Notes: a model not told the origin generated them from the sequence alone. A stretch of 25,800 nt of DNA from PHAA01 sp964584415 (GCA_964584415.1 CAZOZX010000020.1:1-25800), one strand, 5' to 3'; positions 14,973 through 24,152 are shown, counted from the first letter of the stretch. Program-made: numbers and translations.

Positions 14973-16015
14973 TTGGCTTACAGAATAATTCCGAAGCTGC
15001 CAAAACACTGATGATTACACCCTACCACCAAACCCAGCGCGGCAACAGCATTACTGCCGAACGGATCAGGTCCGGACTAACCGCCCGTGGTTACCGCATA
15101 GACCTGATATCCCTGGAAGACCCAAGTGGGATGGAAATGCTCGGCAAAGCCAAGGTCGATCCTCACTATCAATTGATTCACGGCTTTCATGCCTGGCACA
15201 TGGGTAAGGTTTTAAAATCTTACCCGTTTCAAGATAGCATGCCCATCATATTAACTACAACTGGTACCGATATTCATTACTATCTAAACAACGAACAACG
15301 TACCGTGGTGGAGTTTGCTTTACGGGCGGCACATAGAATCATACTGTTTAATGATAGTTTCCGCGCTGGTATCTTGGAGATCTTACCGCAATTGGAGAAC
15401 AAGTTAACCGTTATACCCCAAGGAGTATGGCTGGGACAAAGCTCCCCGCGTTCACGATCAGACTGGGGCTTTACCGGGGATGATATTATTTTTTTGCTCC
15501 CCAGCGGACTTCGCCCAGTCAAGAATATTGGTCTGGCGCTGGACGGACTTTCCCGACTCCATTCCGATTATCCCCAAATCAAGTTGATAATTATAGGCAG
15601 CGTGCAGGATCCTGAATATGGCAGTGTCATGCTCAAACAGATAGAAGCATTACCCTGGATTACTTACTTCGGCGAAGTCCCCCATCAGGAAATTGGCGCA
15701 ATAATGGCAATAGGAGATATTGTTCTCAATACATCCCTATCAGAAGGTCAGCCCCAGGCCGCCTTGGAAGCTATGAGCCTGGGCCTTCCCGCTATTCTCA
15801 CCGCGGTCCCCGGCAACCTCTATCTAATCCAAAACGGTATGGAGGGTTTCTATGTCCGTGACGAGGACGAATTCTACAGATCGGCCCGCCAACTGGTGGA
15901 AGACGAGGCTCTGCGCACCTACATGGGGCGAAATTGCCAAAAATTAGTCAGCCAGCGATTTAATCCTGAAGATGAGATAATCGCTTACGAGAACATATAT
16001 AATTTATTCCTCTAA
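14969..16015 (+). CDS. Glycosyltransferase, GT4-like (GT-B fold)
   Basis: A 348-residue protein with the two-domain layout of family 4 glycosyltransferases. The N-terminal domain starts ITPYHQTQRGNSITAERIR, containing an RGNxxTAERI motif that recalls the GLT1D1-like group. The C-terminal nucleotide-sugar domain has PSGLRPVKNIGLAL (about 169-182), LIIIGSVQDPEYG and the SEGQPQAALEAMSLGLPAI segment (about 255-273), which carries the conserved Glu motif. No membrane segment is seen. The ATG at 14969 overlaps the PIG-L stop by 4 nt (ATGA); a weak AAAGGG precedes it. An ATG 14 codons downstream is a possible alternative. Acceptor and donor cannot be assigned. The tight coupling to a de-N-acetylase suggests it transfers GlcNAc which is then deacetylated (inference). 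Confidence 0.85.
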   Translation: MIGLQNNSEAAKTLMITPYHQTQRGNSITAERIRSGLTARGYRIDLISLEDPSGMEMLGKAKVDPHYQLIHGFHAWHMGKVLKSYPFQDSMPIILTTTGTDIHYYLNNEQRTVVEFALRAAHRIILFNDSFRAGILEILPQLENKLTVIPQGVWLGQSSPRSRSDWGFTGDDIIFLLPSGLRPVKNIGLALDGLSRLHSDYPQIKLIIIGSVQDPEYGSVMLKQIEALPWITYFGEVPHQEIGAIMAIGDIVLNTSLSEGQPQAALEAMSLGLPAILTAVPGNLYLIQNGMEGFYVRDEDEFYRSARQLVEDEALRTYMGRNCQKLVSQRFNPEDEIIAYENIYNLFL

Positions 16016-16033
16016 TGCTATAAGAATGTATGC

Positions 16034-16048
16034 CGGGGAGTTTCCCCG
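16034..16048. repeat. GC-rich hairpin after the glycosyltransferase gene
   Basis: CGGGGA (16034-16039) and TCCCCG (16043-16048) form a perfect 6-bp stem with a 3-nt loop, 19 nt after the stop. No T tract follows, so it is at best a weak or factor-aided 3' end. Confidence 0.4.
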
Positions 16049-16204
16049 AGCTGTCCGGCCAAACCGCAGCTTCCCTTTCTTAATTTGCCCCCCAATAATT
16101 GGCATCCAAAAAATCACCTTTATCATCCAATAATCCACTTTTCTTTCGTATTATATGGTGAGCATTAATATGGTATTATTGGCGTCTTTATAAGGAGTAA
16201 CGAT

Positions 16205-18658
16205 TTGAAGAACGCTTTATCGAAACCCAACCTTCTGCTGAAGGATAAGAGACACCCGCTCAACTCGCAGCTCAATCAGTTTATTCTTGATAACCTGCCT
16301 GATATTATTGTCAGCTGCAGGCTCAGCGACTTTAGTTTTGAATATGCCAATCCGGCTACTCTAAACACCTTGGGCTATACCCGTGAAGAGCTTTTTTCCC
16401 ATAGTGCATTGGACCTGGTCCATCCTGAAGACCTGCCCGGAGCAATTGAATATTTGAATAAGCATATAGCGGTTGGCCGAGGCAGCATAGAGCTGCGTTA
16501 TCGCAGAAAGAATGGATCATATCTTTGGTTAGCAATAAACGGCACCATAGTTGACCGTATGACTTCAGAAACCGCCATTATCATAATATCCCATGATATA
16601 ACCGCAAAAAAGGAAGCGGAAGCTGAACTGCAGCACCAGCAAGCCGCCCAGGCCATCCTGCTGGAAACGTCCAAGGGTTTTAATAATATAACCGTCGAAG
16701 ACATCGATGATTTGATTACTGATACCCTAAAAAAAATCTGCCTGTTCGACCAGAGTGAACGCAGCTATGTTATATTGTTTTCTGACGACCAATATACAAT
16801 CAGCAATGTTTATGAATGGAACCAGCAAGGTCATACCGCTACGATGCATAAACTTATAGGACGGCTGGTCAATGTCCTGCCCTGGTGGAGTAATAAGGTC
16901 CAGGATATAGAAGACATTTATATACCACCAGTCGACGAAGCAGAGATGGACGTCCAGTCTGATCGTGATGTTGAGGACCTCCACGCCATCCAGTCCAGAA
17001 TAGTAGTGCCTATGTTCCTGGAAGAAAAAATAGTCGGATTCCTGGGATTTGATACCATAAGTTTCGCCAAGACCTGGTCCAAGCATGATACGGTTTTGTT
17101 GGATTCAGTGGCCCAGATTATTATCAAAGCCTGGCAGCGAAAAAAAATAGTCGCGGCCCTTCAGTCTTCGGAAAACTACTATCGCACCATCTTTGAAACT
17201 ACTGGTGCGGCTACTATGATTATCGATGAGAATTTTACGATTCTAACCGCCAATCAGAATTGTCTGAAGCTCTTCAATTATGCCAGCGAGGAATTTATAG
17301 GTTTGTCTCTGGCTAATTTATTCCCCTCCAGCAAGGTAACCACCTTAAGTGAATTCTTTTCTTCCAGGCTGCTCAATCCCTCATTGGGGCCAATTCAATA
17401 TATGACCCAGATTATAGGTAAAGACGAAAAATTACGGAAAGGTTTAGTGCACGTCGATCTTGTTCCCAAAACCCGTAAAGCCGTATTGACTTTTGCCGAC
17501 CTTACCGAGTTTATACGTATTGATCGAGCTCTAAAAGCCATGACTACCATCAATCTGGCCATGATAAATAGTGATAGGGAAGCTGATTTACTACGCTCCG
17601 TTTGTGAAATGATAGTGGAGTTGGGAGGGTATAAACTGGCATGGGTAGGTTGTTTGCGATCAGACCAGCAGCAAAAGATTCAGCCGATAGCCCATGCCGG
17701 CACCGATGGCGGTTACCTGGCCAAGTTAAATATCAGACTTGCGGATCCAATCCGGGGGACAGGGCCTACCGGAACAGCCATAACCAGCAAACAACCCGTG
17801 GTCACCGCTGATTTCAAGAAGGACGAGCGCTTCCGCCCCTGGCTCAAAGATGCCTTGCGAAGGGGATTTAAGTCCAGCATTGACCTGCCTTTAACTGCCG
17901 ATGACAGAACCTTCGGGGTTCTAAGTATTTGTGCCGGTGAAAGCGATGCCTTTGACGAGCAAGAACAGCAGCTGCTTCAAGATATAGCAGATAATCTTGC
18001 CTATGCGGTTATGGCTTTACGGACCAGTGGGGAAATGAATCAAGCCGCTCGCGACCTGGAGAAGAGTCTCGAAAAAATGCAGCGTATCTTGATGCAGTCA
18101 GTTGCCTCCCTGGCCGCTGCACTTAACACCAGGGATCCTTATACAGCCCAGCATCAGCGCAAAGTGGTTCGCCTGGCAGCCGCCATTGCCGCCGAAATAG
18201 GATTGAGTCAGGAACAAATCGAGGGAATAGAGGTGGCCGGCAATCTGCACGATATCGGCAAAATTTTCGTACCGCTGGAGATACTGACCAAGCCGGGAAA
18301 ACTATCCGAGATTGAATTTTCCTATATTAAAACCCATTGCCAGGCGGGCTATGATATCGTTAAAGACATAGAATTCCCCTGGCCGGTGGCGGATATTATC
18401 CTCCAGCATCATGAACGTTTGGATGGCTCCGGATATCCACGGGGTCTCCACGGGGAGAATATTCTTATTGAAGCCCGTATTATTGCTGTGGCTGATGTAG
18501 TGGAAGCGATGGCCTCCCACCGCCCCTATCGCCCTGCTCTGGGAATAGATTCTGCTCTTGAAGAAATAACCAATAAGAGCGGCCTTCTTTATGATCCCAC
18601 CGTAGTGGACGCTTGCTGCAAGCTTATCCGTGAAATGCAATTTGATTTGGAAGAATAA
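16205..18658 (+). CDS. PAS-GAF-PAS-GAF-HD-GYP signalling protein, probable cyclic-di-GMP phosphodiesterase
   Basis: An 817-residue soluble sensor. Order: PAS with PAC (about 25-140, ending ISHDITAKKEAEAEL); GAF-like domain (about 150-310); second PAS (about 320-440); second GAF (about 445-605, with GTGPTGTAITSKQPVV); a helical linker; HD-GYP output domain (about 625-815). HD-GYP residues are intact: HDIGK (His682, Asp683), HHERLDGSGYP (His735, His736, Gly-Tyr-Pro at 743-745). This domain hydrolyses cyclic di-GMP in known members. The sensor domains suggest control by a small ligand or redox signal, unidentified; no membrane segment is seen. The start is TTG at 16205, supported by AAGGAG 7 nt upstream. 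It stands alone and converges on the GHKL ATPase gene, with only 28 nt between the stops. Confidence 0.92.
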   Translation: MKNALSKPNLLLKDKRHPLNSQLNQFILDNLPDIIVSCRLSDFSFEYANPATLNTLGYTREELFSHSALDLVHPEDLPGAIEYLNKHIAVGRGSIELRYRRKNGSYLWLAINGTIVDRMTSETAIIIISHDITAKKEAEAELQHQQAAQAILLETSKGFNNITVEDIDDLITDTLKKICLFDQSERSYVILFSDDQYTISNVYEWNQQGHTATMHKLIGRLVNVLPWWSNKVQDIEDIYIPPVDEAEMDVQSDRDVEDLHAIQSRIVVPMFLEEKIVGFLGFDTISFAKTWSKHDTVLLDSVAQIIIKAWQRKKIVAALQSSENYYRTIFETTGAATMIIDENFTILTANQNCLKLFNYASEEFIGLSLANLFPSSKVTTLSEFFSSRLLNPSLGPIQYMTQIIGKDEKLRKGLVHVDLVPKTRKAVLTFADLTEFIRIDRALKAMTTINLAMINSDREADLLRSVCEMIVELGGYKLAWVGCLRSDQQQKIQPIAHAGTDGGYLAKLNIRLADPIRGTGPTGTAITSKQPVVTADFKKDERFRPWLKDALRRGFKSSIDLPLTADDRTFGVLSICAGESDAFDEQEQQLLQDIADNLAYAVMALRTSGEMNQAARDLEKSLEKMQRILMQSVASLAAALNTRDPYTAQHQRKVVRLAAAIAAEIGLSQEQIEGIEVAGNLHDIGKIFVPLEILTKPGKLSEIEFSYIKTHCQAGYDIVKDIEFPWPVADIILQHHERLDGSGYPRGLHGENILIEARIIAVADVVEAMASHRPYRPALGIDSALEEITNKSGLLYDPTVVDACCKLIREMQFDLEE

Positions 18659-18670
18659 CGGCTGAACTGC

Positions 18671-18687
18671 ATTTCACCAGCTGAAAT
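18671..18687. repeat. Inverted repeat between convergent genes
   Basis: ATTTCA (18671-18676) and TGAAAT (18682-18687) are exact complements around CCAGC, and the repeat touches the stop codon of the GHKL gene. It may mark the shared 3' end of the two convergent transcripts. It has no T tract. Confidence 0.35.
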
Positions 18688-20588
18688 CATTCGCCTAGCA
18701 AAATGGAGTGTATTTCTACCCCATATCGACGTATAAAATCCTGCTTGGCCTGTCTGTAGGCTTCGCTCTGCCCCTTCTTGGTGGTACGGTCTACGTAGCG
18801 GCGCGCCAGTTCCTCCGAAATAACATCCAGCAGCAGCTCAGCCAGTAATAACCGTGCTCCGTCCCTAAAATGACCCTGTCCATTGACATACAAACGTACA
18901 GTAGGGGCTTCGGTGTTTATCAGGATCAGTCTCTCCTCGGGACTGTAAAGTGCGCGGTCAATATCGTTTTCCAGGTTGCGAAGTTCATAGCCGCGGAACA
19001 GGTCGGTTGAATTGTCCATAATCCAGGGACGGGATGGCTTGCCCGAAGGCTGCCCATACCCCTTTCCTCCAGCGTGTTCGGCAATTACTATTTCGCAGGC
19101 CGCCGAATAAGGTTCGGTACTCACCTCTACTTTTCCGCGTGCCCCAGCCTCCGTTCCCGTCACCGTCCACTCGAAGCGCCCGCTTGGGTCCAGATCCCCA
19201 ACTGCCATTGCCTCCAGGGCTGGTTCTATCATAATACTGGGGGGAAGTTCATAGGCAAAAGATAATATATCCTGATCCAATAACTGACTGCGTTCAACTA
19301 TCATGGCCAGACGAAACGGATGCCCGGCCTGGCGATGATAAAATGGGGTGCTGAAACGGAGCACTGCGGGACGGCCGGTATCGTAAGGACCATATTTCCC
19401 GGTACCTGGTCCAGGCGGCAGGATTATGCCCAGGTCATCGACCGCGATTTGGTTCATACGCTGTAAAACCCGCTCTATCATGGCCTGGGTACGACGCGAA
19501 GTGGTGGCATGGTCGACATGACTTAGACGAATCTGCTCTCTCTTGATCGTGTCCCCTATCATGGCACTCACCGCCCCGGCGAATGCGGCAACGAAGGGAT
19601 CTTTAAGGTTCAAGCCCGCCCTTTCATCACTTATAATCGGATGACCAGCGGCCAGCATGACTGCCAATCCTGGGCAGGCAACGGTTCCAAAAAGGAATTC
19701 TGTTCCCAGTTGATTCTCATACTGAAAGAACTGGCAGTCGAAAACGGCCGTACCCGAGACCACCAATAAACCGCTGGTACGTTCATCACCTTTTAGTATT
19801 AACTCGGCTTCCGGGGCTTTTTTCAAGGTAAGGCTGAAAGAATATACTTTATCTTCGAACCTAAATGCTCCAGGTTCATCTGGTCCGATCAGAATTTCGG
19901 CTTCCGGTTCCTCGAAGCTAAGCTGGAGGGAGGTCTGTTTTTTCCCGGCCTTGCTTAGATTAAATATTTCTACCAAACGTCTTTGCATGATGTCACGAAG
20001 ATATATATTGTTGGTAATGGTTGTAACCAGAGAGTGATAGTAAGGAATGTTTACCATGGGGTTTTCCACCACAATCGTAACCTGGGTGCCATTGGCCCCA
20101 AAAGGAATACCCAACCGCGTGTAATCCTTTTCCTGGGCGGGCCGATCCCCATCCCAATCATCAAACAGATAGGCCCCCTTCTCGTCCCGGAAAAGGTCAA
20201 TCCGGGAGAGGCGGTCTGCATAAATTGACTCGATCCAGCCATGACCCAGGCCATAGATGGCTTGTTTAAGACCGCGGCCAAAATAGCCGCGGCCGCCTGC
20301 TTCACCCAGGGCCATCTGACTGTGGGCTCCACCGTAGGACAAAACCGAGCGCAATCGCACCAGGGACATACCCTCGGCCTGGTCGGCCACCTTCAAAACC
20401 GCTCCCTTGAGATAACGCTCATAACTAATCGCAACCTTGCCGCTGACCCTGATGTCCTTACCCTCTAACCTGGAATAACTGTCGTCGCTATTAGTGATTA
20501 ATTCCACCAATGCCTTTTCGATAGAAGCAAACCGCCGGGAATCGATGTCAATCACTCGTTGATCAACTGGTAAAGCTGATATTGTCAT
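18687..20588 (-). CDS. Orphan GHKL-type ATPase of unknown function
   Basis: A 633-residue soluble protein with the Bergerat ATP-binding fold of the GHKL group (gyrase B, Hsp90, MutL, histidine kinases, MORC). Seen, numbered from the chosen start: N box ALVELITNSDDSYSR (Glu29, Asn34), G1 box ADQAEGM (Asp69) and G2 box GGRGYFGRGLKQA (about 98-110). There is no DHp or HAMP domain, so it is not a normal sensor kinase, and no MutL C-terminal endonuclease motif. A middle region (about 420-520) looks beta-rich, perhaps Ig-like, and the C-terminus is helical and charged. ATG 20588 is chosen since GGAGAGG lies 9 nt upstream; earlier in-frame ATGs (20657, 20627, 20597) lack a well-placed site. No partner gene is adjacent. 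MORC- or Hsp90-like action is possible but unproven. Confidence 0.8.
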   Translation of the reverse strand: MTISALPVDQRVIDIDSRRFASIEKALVELITNSDDSYSRLEGKDIRVSGKVAISYERYLKGAVLKVADQAEGMSLVRLRSVLSYGGAHSQMALGEAGGRGYFGRGLKQAIYGLGHGWIESIYADRLSRIDLFRDEKGAYLFDDWDGDRPAQEKDYTRLGIPFGANGTQVTIVVENPMVNIPYYHSLVTTITNNIYLRDIMQRRLVEIFNLSKAGKKQTSLQLSFEEPEAEILIGPDEPGAFRFEDKVYSFSLTLKKAPEAELILKGDERTSGLLVVSGTAVFDCQFFQYENQLGTEFLFGTVACPGLAVMLAAGHPIISDERAGLNLKDPFVAAFAGAVSAMIGDTIKREQIRLSHVDHATTSRRTQAMIERVLQRMNQIAVDDLGIILPPGPGTGKYGPYDTGRPAVLRFSTPFYHRQAGHPFRLAMIVERSQLLDQDILSFAYELPPSIMIEPALEAMAVGDLDPSGRFEWTVTGTEAGARGKVEVSTEPYSAACEIVIAEHAGGKGYGQPSGKPSRPWIMDNSTDLFRGYELRNLENDIDRALYSPEERLILINTEAPTVRLYVNGQGHFRDGARLLLAELLLDVISEELARRYVDRTTKKGQSEAYRQAKQDFIRRYGVEIHSILLGE

Positions 20589-20756
20589 GGCAGTCATCCT
20601 CTCCAAACAATTTTTGAGCTTTCTCATCCGGGAGGTCCTATATTCTGATTCTACCATGAATCCGAAACAGGCATGGATATTTACTAACGAGTTGTGTCTA
20701 AAGCTTCACCGGTATTTATCACATGCTTATTGGGGGTCGTCCCCATCCCCATAGGC

Positions 20757-20790
20757 AAAAAATAAGAAGGTTGCCACCCCCTTATTTTTG
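20757..20790 (-). terminator. Intrinsic terminator of the fatty-acid/Etf operon
   Basis: On the minus strand AAAAATAAG (20789-20781), a 14-nt loop region that can add a GG/CC pair, and CTTATTTTT (20766-20758) form a 9-bp stem running into a T run. It lies 34 nt after the etfA stop. Because both ends are A/T tracts it could work in both directions. Confidence 0.8.
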
Positions 20791-20822
20791 TCATTCTATG
20801 ATATTAGAAAAGCTTGATAATC

Positions 20823-21755
20823 TTATCCTAATGCCTTATTCAATTCGGTCAGCACCTGGCTGGCATCGGCCACCATTGCGTAATCGGCTATTTGCAGCAT
20901 ATAGGCATTTTCGTCGCTGTTTACGGCTACGATGGTACTGGCGTCACGGATCCCAACCGTAAACTGGACCTGGCCGGATACCCCTAAAATTATGGCCAAC
21001 TGGGGTTTGCATTTCTTGCCGGATAATCCGATTATCCTGTCTTCGGACAACCATTTTTTATCGGTGGCAACTGGCTTTGAGCAGGCTATCTCTCCCCCCA
21101 GGGCTTTGGCTATATTTTCGGCTAAGGCAATATCGTCTTTTTCCACTCCCTGGCCGATTATCACTAGGACTTCCGCTCCCTGGATATCTGAGCTATCCCC
21201 GGCTTTGCTCTTGGTTTCCACTAATTTAACCGAGGGAGTTATACCCACAAGGGCCAATGCTTTTATTTCTCCGCCCGCTTGCGCCGCAGCTGGTTCAAAT
21301 GAACGCGGGGCCAGGGCAATAACCGCTTTTTCGGTTTCTATCTGCTGGGTGGCTATGGTAGCACCGCCCAGAGCATTCCTGGTGCACTGCACCTTGCCGC
21401 CGTTTACCTGTAACCCCGTAACATCGGTAAGATTGCCGGCTCCTATCTTCTGCGCCAAGCGGCCGGCTAATTCCTTGCCGCGGCAATTGGAGGAAAGCAG
21501 GACTACCGAGACATCCAATTTTTCAACGGCTTGCTGCAGAGCAGAAGCGACAGCGGCGGTATCTGCCAGCAATAAGTTAGGATTGTCGGCCCAATACACT
21601 TCGGTTCCCCTGACGGCCAAATCCTCTGCCAGGGCTTTGTCATTAATAGCCAACGCTTTGACCTCCAAGCCGGTATCCTGGGCAATCAACCAGGCTGCCG
21701 TCAGCAATTCCAGGGCCAGTTTTTCTTTATCGCTATAAACAAGTATGGCTGCCAT
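20823..21755 (-). CDS. etfA: Electron transfer flavoprotein alpha subunit (EtfA/FixB)
   Basis: Binds FAD and, with EtfB, moves electrons from acyl-CoA dehydrogenases. The 310 residues show the N-terminal domain shared with EtfB (1-185) and the C-terminal FAD domain with the family signature: GLSGKKCKPQLAIILGVSG, QFTVGI, STIVAVNSDENAYMLQIADY and MVAD near the end (about 242-300). Length is normal and no ferredoxin-like N-terminal extension is present. It begins 4 nt after etfB and is the last gene of the operon before the terminator at 20757-20790. Within a set that includes FixC and FixX this is better viewed as a FixB-type subunit, the class known to bifurcate electrons in FixABCX/EtfABCX complexes. 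Whether it does so here is inference. Confidence 0.94.
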   Translation of the reverse strand: MAAILVYSDKEKLALELLTAAWLIAQDTGLEVKALAINDKALAEDLAVRGTEVYWADNPNLLLADTAAVASALQQAVEKLDVSVVLLSSNCRGKELAGRLAQKIGAGNLTDVTGLQVNGGKVQCTRNALGGATIATQQIETEKAVIALAPRSFEPAAAQAGGEIKALALVGITPSVKLVETKSKAGDSSDIQGAEVLVIIGQGVEKDDIALAENIAKALGGEIACSKPVATDKKWLSEDRIIGLSGKKCKPQLAIILGVSGQVQFTVGIRDASTIVAVNSDENAYMLQIADYAMVADASQVLTELNKALG

Positions 21756-21759
21756 GTTC

Positions 21760-22512
21760 TTACCTCCCCACCAATCCTTCAGTCTTTAAAGCTGCCAGCA
21801 AATCTTCAACATTTTTGACCGCAATTTGTTTGCGGGCATTTTCGGGGGCCAGGTTACTGAGGGTGTTAATTGATTTCCCCGGCAAGGTCAGGTCCAGATC
21901 GCTGAGCTCGAATATTTCTTTGGGCTTTTTACCCGCTTTGAGAATCTGGGTTACGGATGGAATGCGAGGCTCATTGATATCGCCTAAAACCGTTACTACC
22001 AGCGGTAATCCCACCTCCAAGGTTTCCTCACCGTCCTCCAGGGAGCGGGTTACCCTGGCCGTGTTATCACTAATTTCAATCTGACTGGCATATCCCACCT
22101 GCGGCAGGTTAAGTAATTCCGCCACCCGCGGACCCACCTGGCCGGTATAGCTATCCCCGCTGCCTTCGCCGAAGATTATAATGCCTACATCATCGATCTT
22201 TTTGATCAGTTCGGCCAGCAAAACGGCGCTCTGGGTGCTTTCCAGGTCAGCCAGATCATCATCCAGCACTAAATAGGCTTCATCAGCACCAGCGGCCAGA
22301 GCCTCTTTCATGGTTTCTTCAACTTCCTCATTTCCCACCGATACCAGGACAACGTTGCCGCCGCCGGCCTCTTTCAATTGCACCCCGGCTTCCAGGGCAT
22401 TTCTATCAATCAAACCCAGTGCATAAGGCACGCCATCAAAAACCGGCTGGCGGTTCCTGATCCGGACCTGCTGTAAATCTGGTATCTGCTTCATGGCTAC
22501 TACGATATTCAT
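21760..22512 (-). CDS. etfB: Electron transfer flavoprotein beta subunit (EtfB/FixA)
   Basis: Beta subunit of the electron transfer flavoprotein. The 250 residues start MNIVVAMKQIPDLQQVRI and show NALEAGVQLKE, the GNEEVEETMKEALAAGADEAY segment and GEGSGDSYTGQVGPRVAELL (about 114-133), all typical of EtfB/FixA, followed by the C-terminal arm that wraps around EtfA. In bifurcating Etfs this subunit carries a second FAD and binds NAD(H); in non-bifurcating ones it carries AMP. The company of FixC and FixX favours the bifurcating class. The ATG follows GGAGG by 10 nt. It lies 51 nt after fixX and 4 nt before etfA. Confidence 0.94.
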   Translation of the reverse strand: MNIVVAMKQIPDLQQVRIRNRQPVFDGVPYALGLIDRNALEAGVQLKEAGGGNVVLVSVGNEEVEETMKEALAAGADEAYLVLDDDLADLESTQSAVLLAELIKKIDDVGIIIFGEGSGDSYTGQVGPRVAELLNLPQVGYASQIEISDNTARVTRSLEDGEETLEVGLPLVVTVLGDINEPRIPSVTQILKAGKKPKEIFELSDLDLTLPGKSINTLSNLAPENARKQIAVKNVEDLLAALKTEGLVGR

Positions 22513-22563
22513 GATTAAAAACCTCCAAATCAGTATCTCTCAATCACTTGCTAATTCGCTATC

Positions 22564-22848
22564 CTACCCGAAGCGGAACTGCACGCCGGCACCGCCGCTG
22601 GGGTAATGCCATTCCAGTACCTCGCTGCCGCAGGCGATCAGACAGGTACCGCATTCCAGGCAGCCGTCGATAGTCAGCATTACTTCGCCCTGGTCGTTTT
22701 CACTGTACAGACCCGCCGGACAGACCATAACCGCCTTTTTTAAACGCTGGTCACCGGCCATTCCGGCTTTAATGGTGATATGCGGTTCCTTGTCGTGTTT
22801 AAATACATCCAGTCCCAGCTTGGCTTTTAGACTCATCGGATTGCTCAT
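22564..22848 (-). CDS. fixX: Ferredoxin-like protein FixX
   Basis: A 94-residue iron-sulfur protein that works with FixC. It contains VCPAGLYSENDQG, GCLECGTCLIACG and the conserved ending EWHYPSGGAGVQFRFG, the signature of FixX. The Cys pattern CxxCxxCxxxC plus the Cys of CPAG allows one [4Fe-4S] cluster, with one Cys to spare. The ATG at 22848 overlaps the fixC stop by 4 nt (ATGA), with GGAGG 11 nt upstream inside fixC; an in-frame GTG at 22866 is less likely. It is thought to pass electrons between the Etf and the FixC flavin/quinone module. etfB follows 51 nt downstream. Confidence 0.92.
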   Translation of the reverse strand: MSNPMSLKAKLGLDVFKHDKEPHITIKAGMAGDQRLKKAVMVCPAGLYSENDQGEVMLTIDGCLECGTCLIACGSEVLEWHYPSGGAGVQFRFG

Positions 22849-24140
22849 ATCTTCATCAACCTCCACATATCACGGCCCATCCCCCACAACTCCTTAACCG
22901 GCAGGTATTTTCTGACGGTTGGATAGATCCTGGCTTTGGCGCCGGCTGGTACAGTATAGAGATCGCGCATTACATTCCCAGCCAGTTGCGGGTAATAAGT
23001 AAACAAGCGCGGGTTGTCGATGGCATGGAGAGAATCTTTGAAATTCACAAAGTCCTGCATGACGAAACTCTCTTGGAGCAAGTTTTCATATACCGATAAC
23101 GAAGCGGCGCTGAAATCGTTCTTATCTTTGGTCTTGATCACGGTTTTACCGGCCAGGTGCCCGGAGGCTAAAGCATATTCCATCCCCCGCACCGTTACCC
23201 CGATGTTCATTGATAATCCGGCCGCATCACCCGCCACAAGAATCCCATTGCCAAAGAACTTGCCAAAGGCATTATAACCGCCTTCGGGAATAACATGAGC
23301 GGCATATTCGGCCGTCTCTCCGCCGGCAATCAGGCGGGCCACTTCCGGACGCTGTTTAAATGCTTCCAGCATTGCCGGCGCTTCTACCTTGGTACCTTCT
23401 TCGGTCATGGCCTGGATTCCCACCACCATGCCCAGGCTGATGCTCTCCTTGTTGGTGTAGAGGAATCCGCCGCCAAACTTACCCTTAGTGACGTCCCCCA
23501 TAAATAACCTGGCGGCCCCCTCATCACCTTCGAGGTTAAAACGCGCTTCTAGGGTATCCCGGGGCAGCTCGATGATCTCTTTAAATCCAAAGGCGAAATT
23601 TTGAGGATTGAATGGTTTCCTCAGCCCGGCTTTTTCGGCTATAAAGGAGAGCACACCATCTGCCGCAATTACTACATCGGCCCGTAATTCTTCGCCGCCG
23701 GCGCGAACACCTACCACTGCACCATTTTCGAATATAACATCATCTACCCGGCTCTTGGTTACCATCATGGCGCCTTTGCGTTCTGCTTGCTTGCCGAACC
23801 ACTTGTCAAATTTCCCGCGCAGGATGCTGTAACTCTGGTAGGGTTCAGTTCCCAATTCGGAACCGTCATACCTGACGGTGACAGCCCGGTCGGTATCCAT
23901 TACGCATACCTCTTCGTGGGCTATATACCTTTCCAGCGGGGCTTTCTTCCACAGGTCAGGGAACATGTCCCGCACTGGATTCAGGTAGATGCGGCCCCCG
24001 GTTACATTCTTGGACCCCGGGTATTCGCCTCGCTCCAGTACCAGTACCTCCAGCCCTGCCTGGGCCATGGTATAGGCGGCCGCCAGGCCGGCCAGGCCGG
24101 CTCCGACCACTATCGCATCAAATTTTCCTTCGTCGCTCAT
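22845..24140 (-). CDS. fixC: FixC-type flavoprotein, Etf-quinone oxidoreductase family
   Basis: A 431-residue FAD protein related to ETF:ubiquinone oxidoreductase. It shows the N-terminal dinucleotide fold VVGAGLAGLAAAYTMAQAG (11-29) with the ribose-binding Glu (LERGEYPG), GGRIY, a mid-sequence ADVVIAADG (about 154-162) and the second FAD motif GILVAGDAAGLSMNIGVTVRG (about 304-324). Its iron-sulfur partner is supplied separately by FixX, coupled through an ATGA overlap. In known FixABCX complexes FixC carries the flavin that reduces quinone. The protein is predicted to be a peripheral membrane protein, since no transmembrane segment is seen. GGGGG precedes the ATG, and it starts 12 nt after the acyl-CoA dehydrogenase gene. 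Confidence 0.94.
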   Translation of the reverse strand: MSDEGKFDAIVVGAGLAGLAAAYTMAQAGLEVLVLERGEYPGSKNVTGGRIYLNPVRDMFPDLWKKAPLERYIAHEEVCVMDTDRAVTVRYDGSELGTEPYQSYSILRGKFDKWFGKQAERKGAMMVTKSRVDDVIFENGAVVGVRAGGEELRADVVIAADGVLSFIAEKAGLRKPFNPQNFAFGFKEIIELPRDTLEARFNLEGDEGAARLFMGDVTKGKFGGGFLYTNKESISLGMVVGIQAMTEEGTKVEAPAMLEAFKQRPEVARLIAGGETAEYAAHVIPEGGYNAFGKFFGNGILVAGDAAGLSMNIGVTVRGMEYALASGHLAGKTVIKTKDKNDFSAASLSVYENLLQESFVMQDFVNFKDSLHAIDNPRLFTYYPQLAGNVMRDLYTVPAGAKARIYPTVRKYLPVKELWGMGRDMWRLMKI

Positions 24141-24152
24141 GTTTAAAACCCC

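Noticed and set aside
20932..21738. A 268-codon open frame on the plus strand
   Set aside because: It lies antisense to etfA, whose protein has clear family motifs. The frame's product has no recognisable domain and there is no ribosome binding site, so it is a shadow of GC-skewed codon use.
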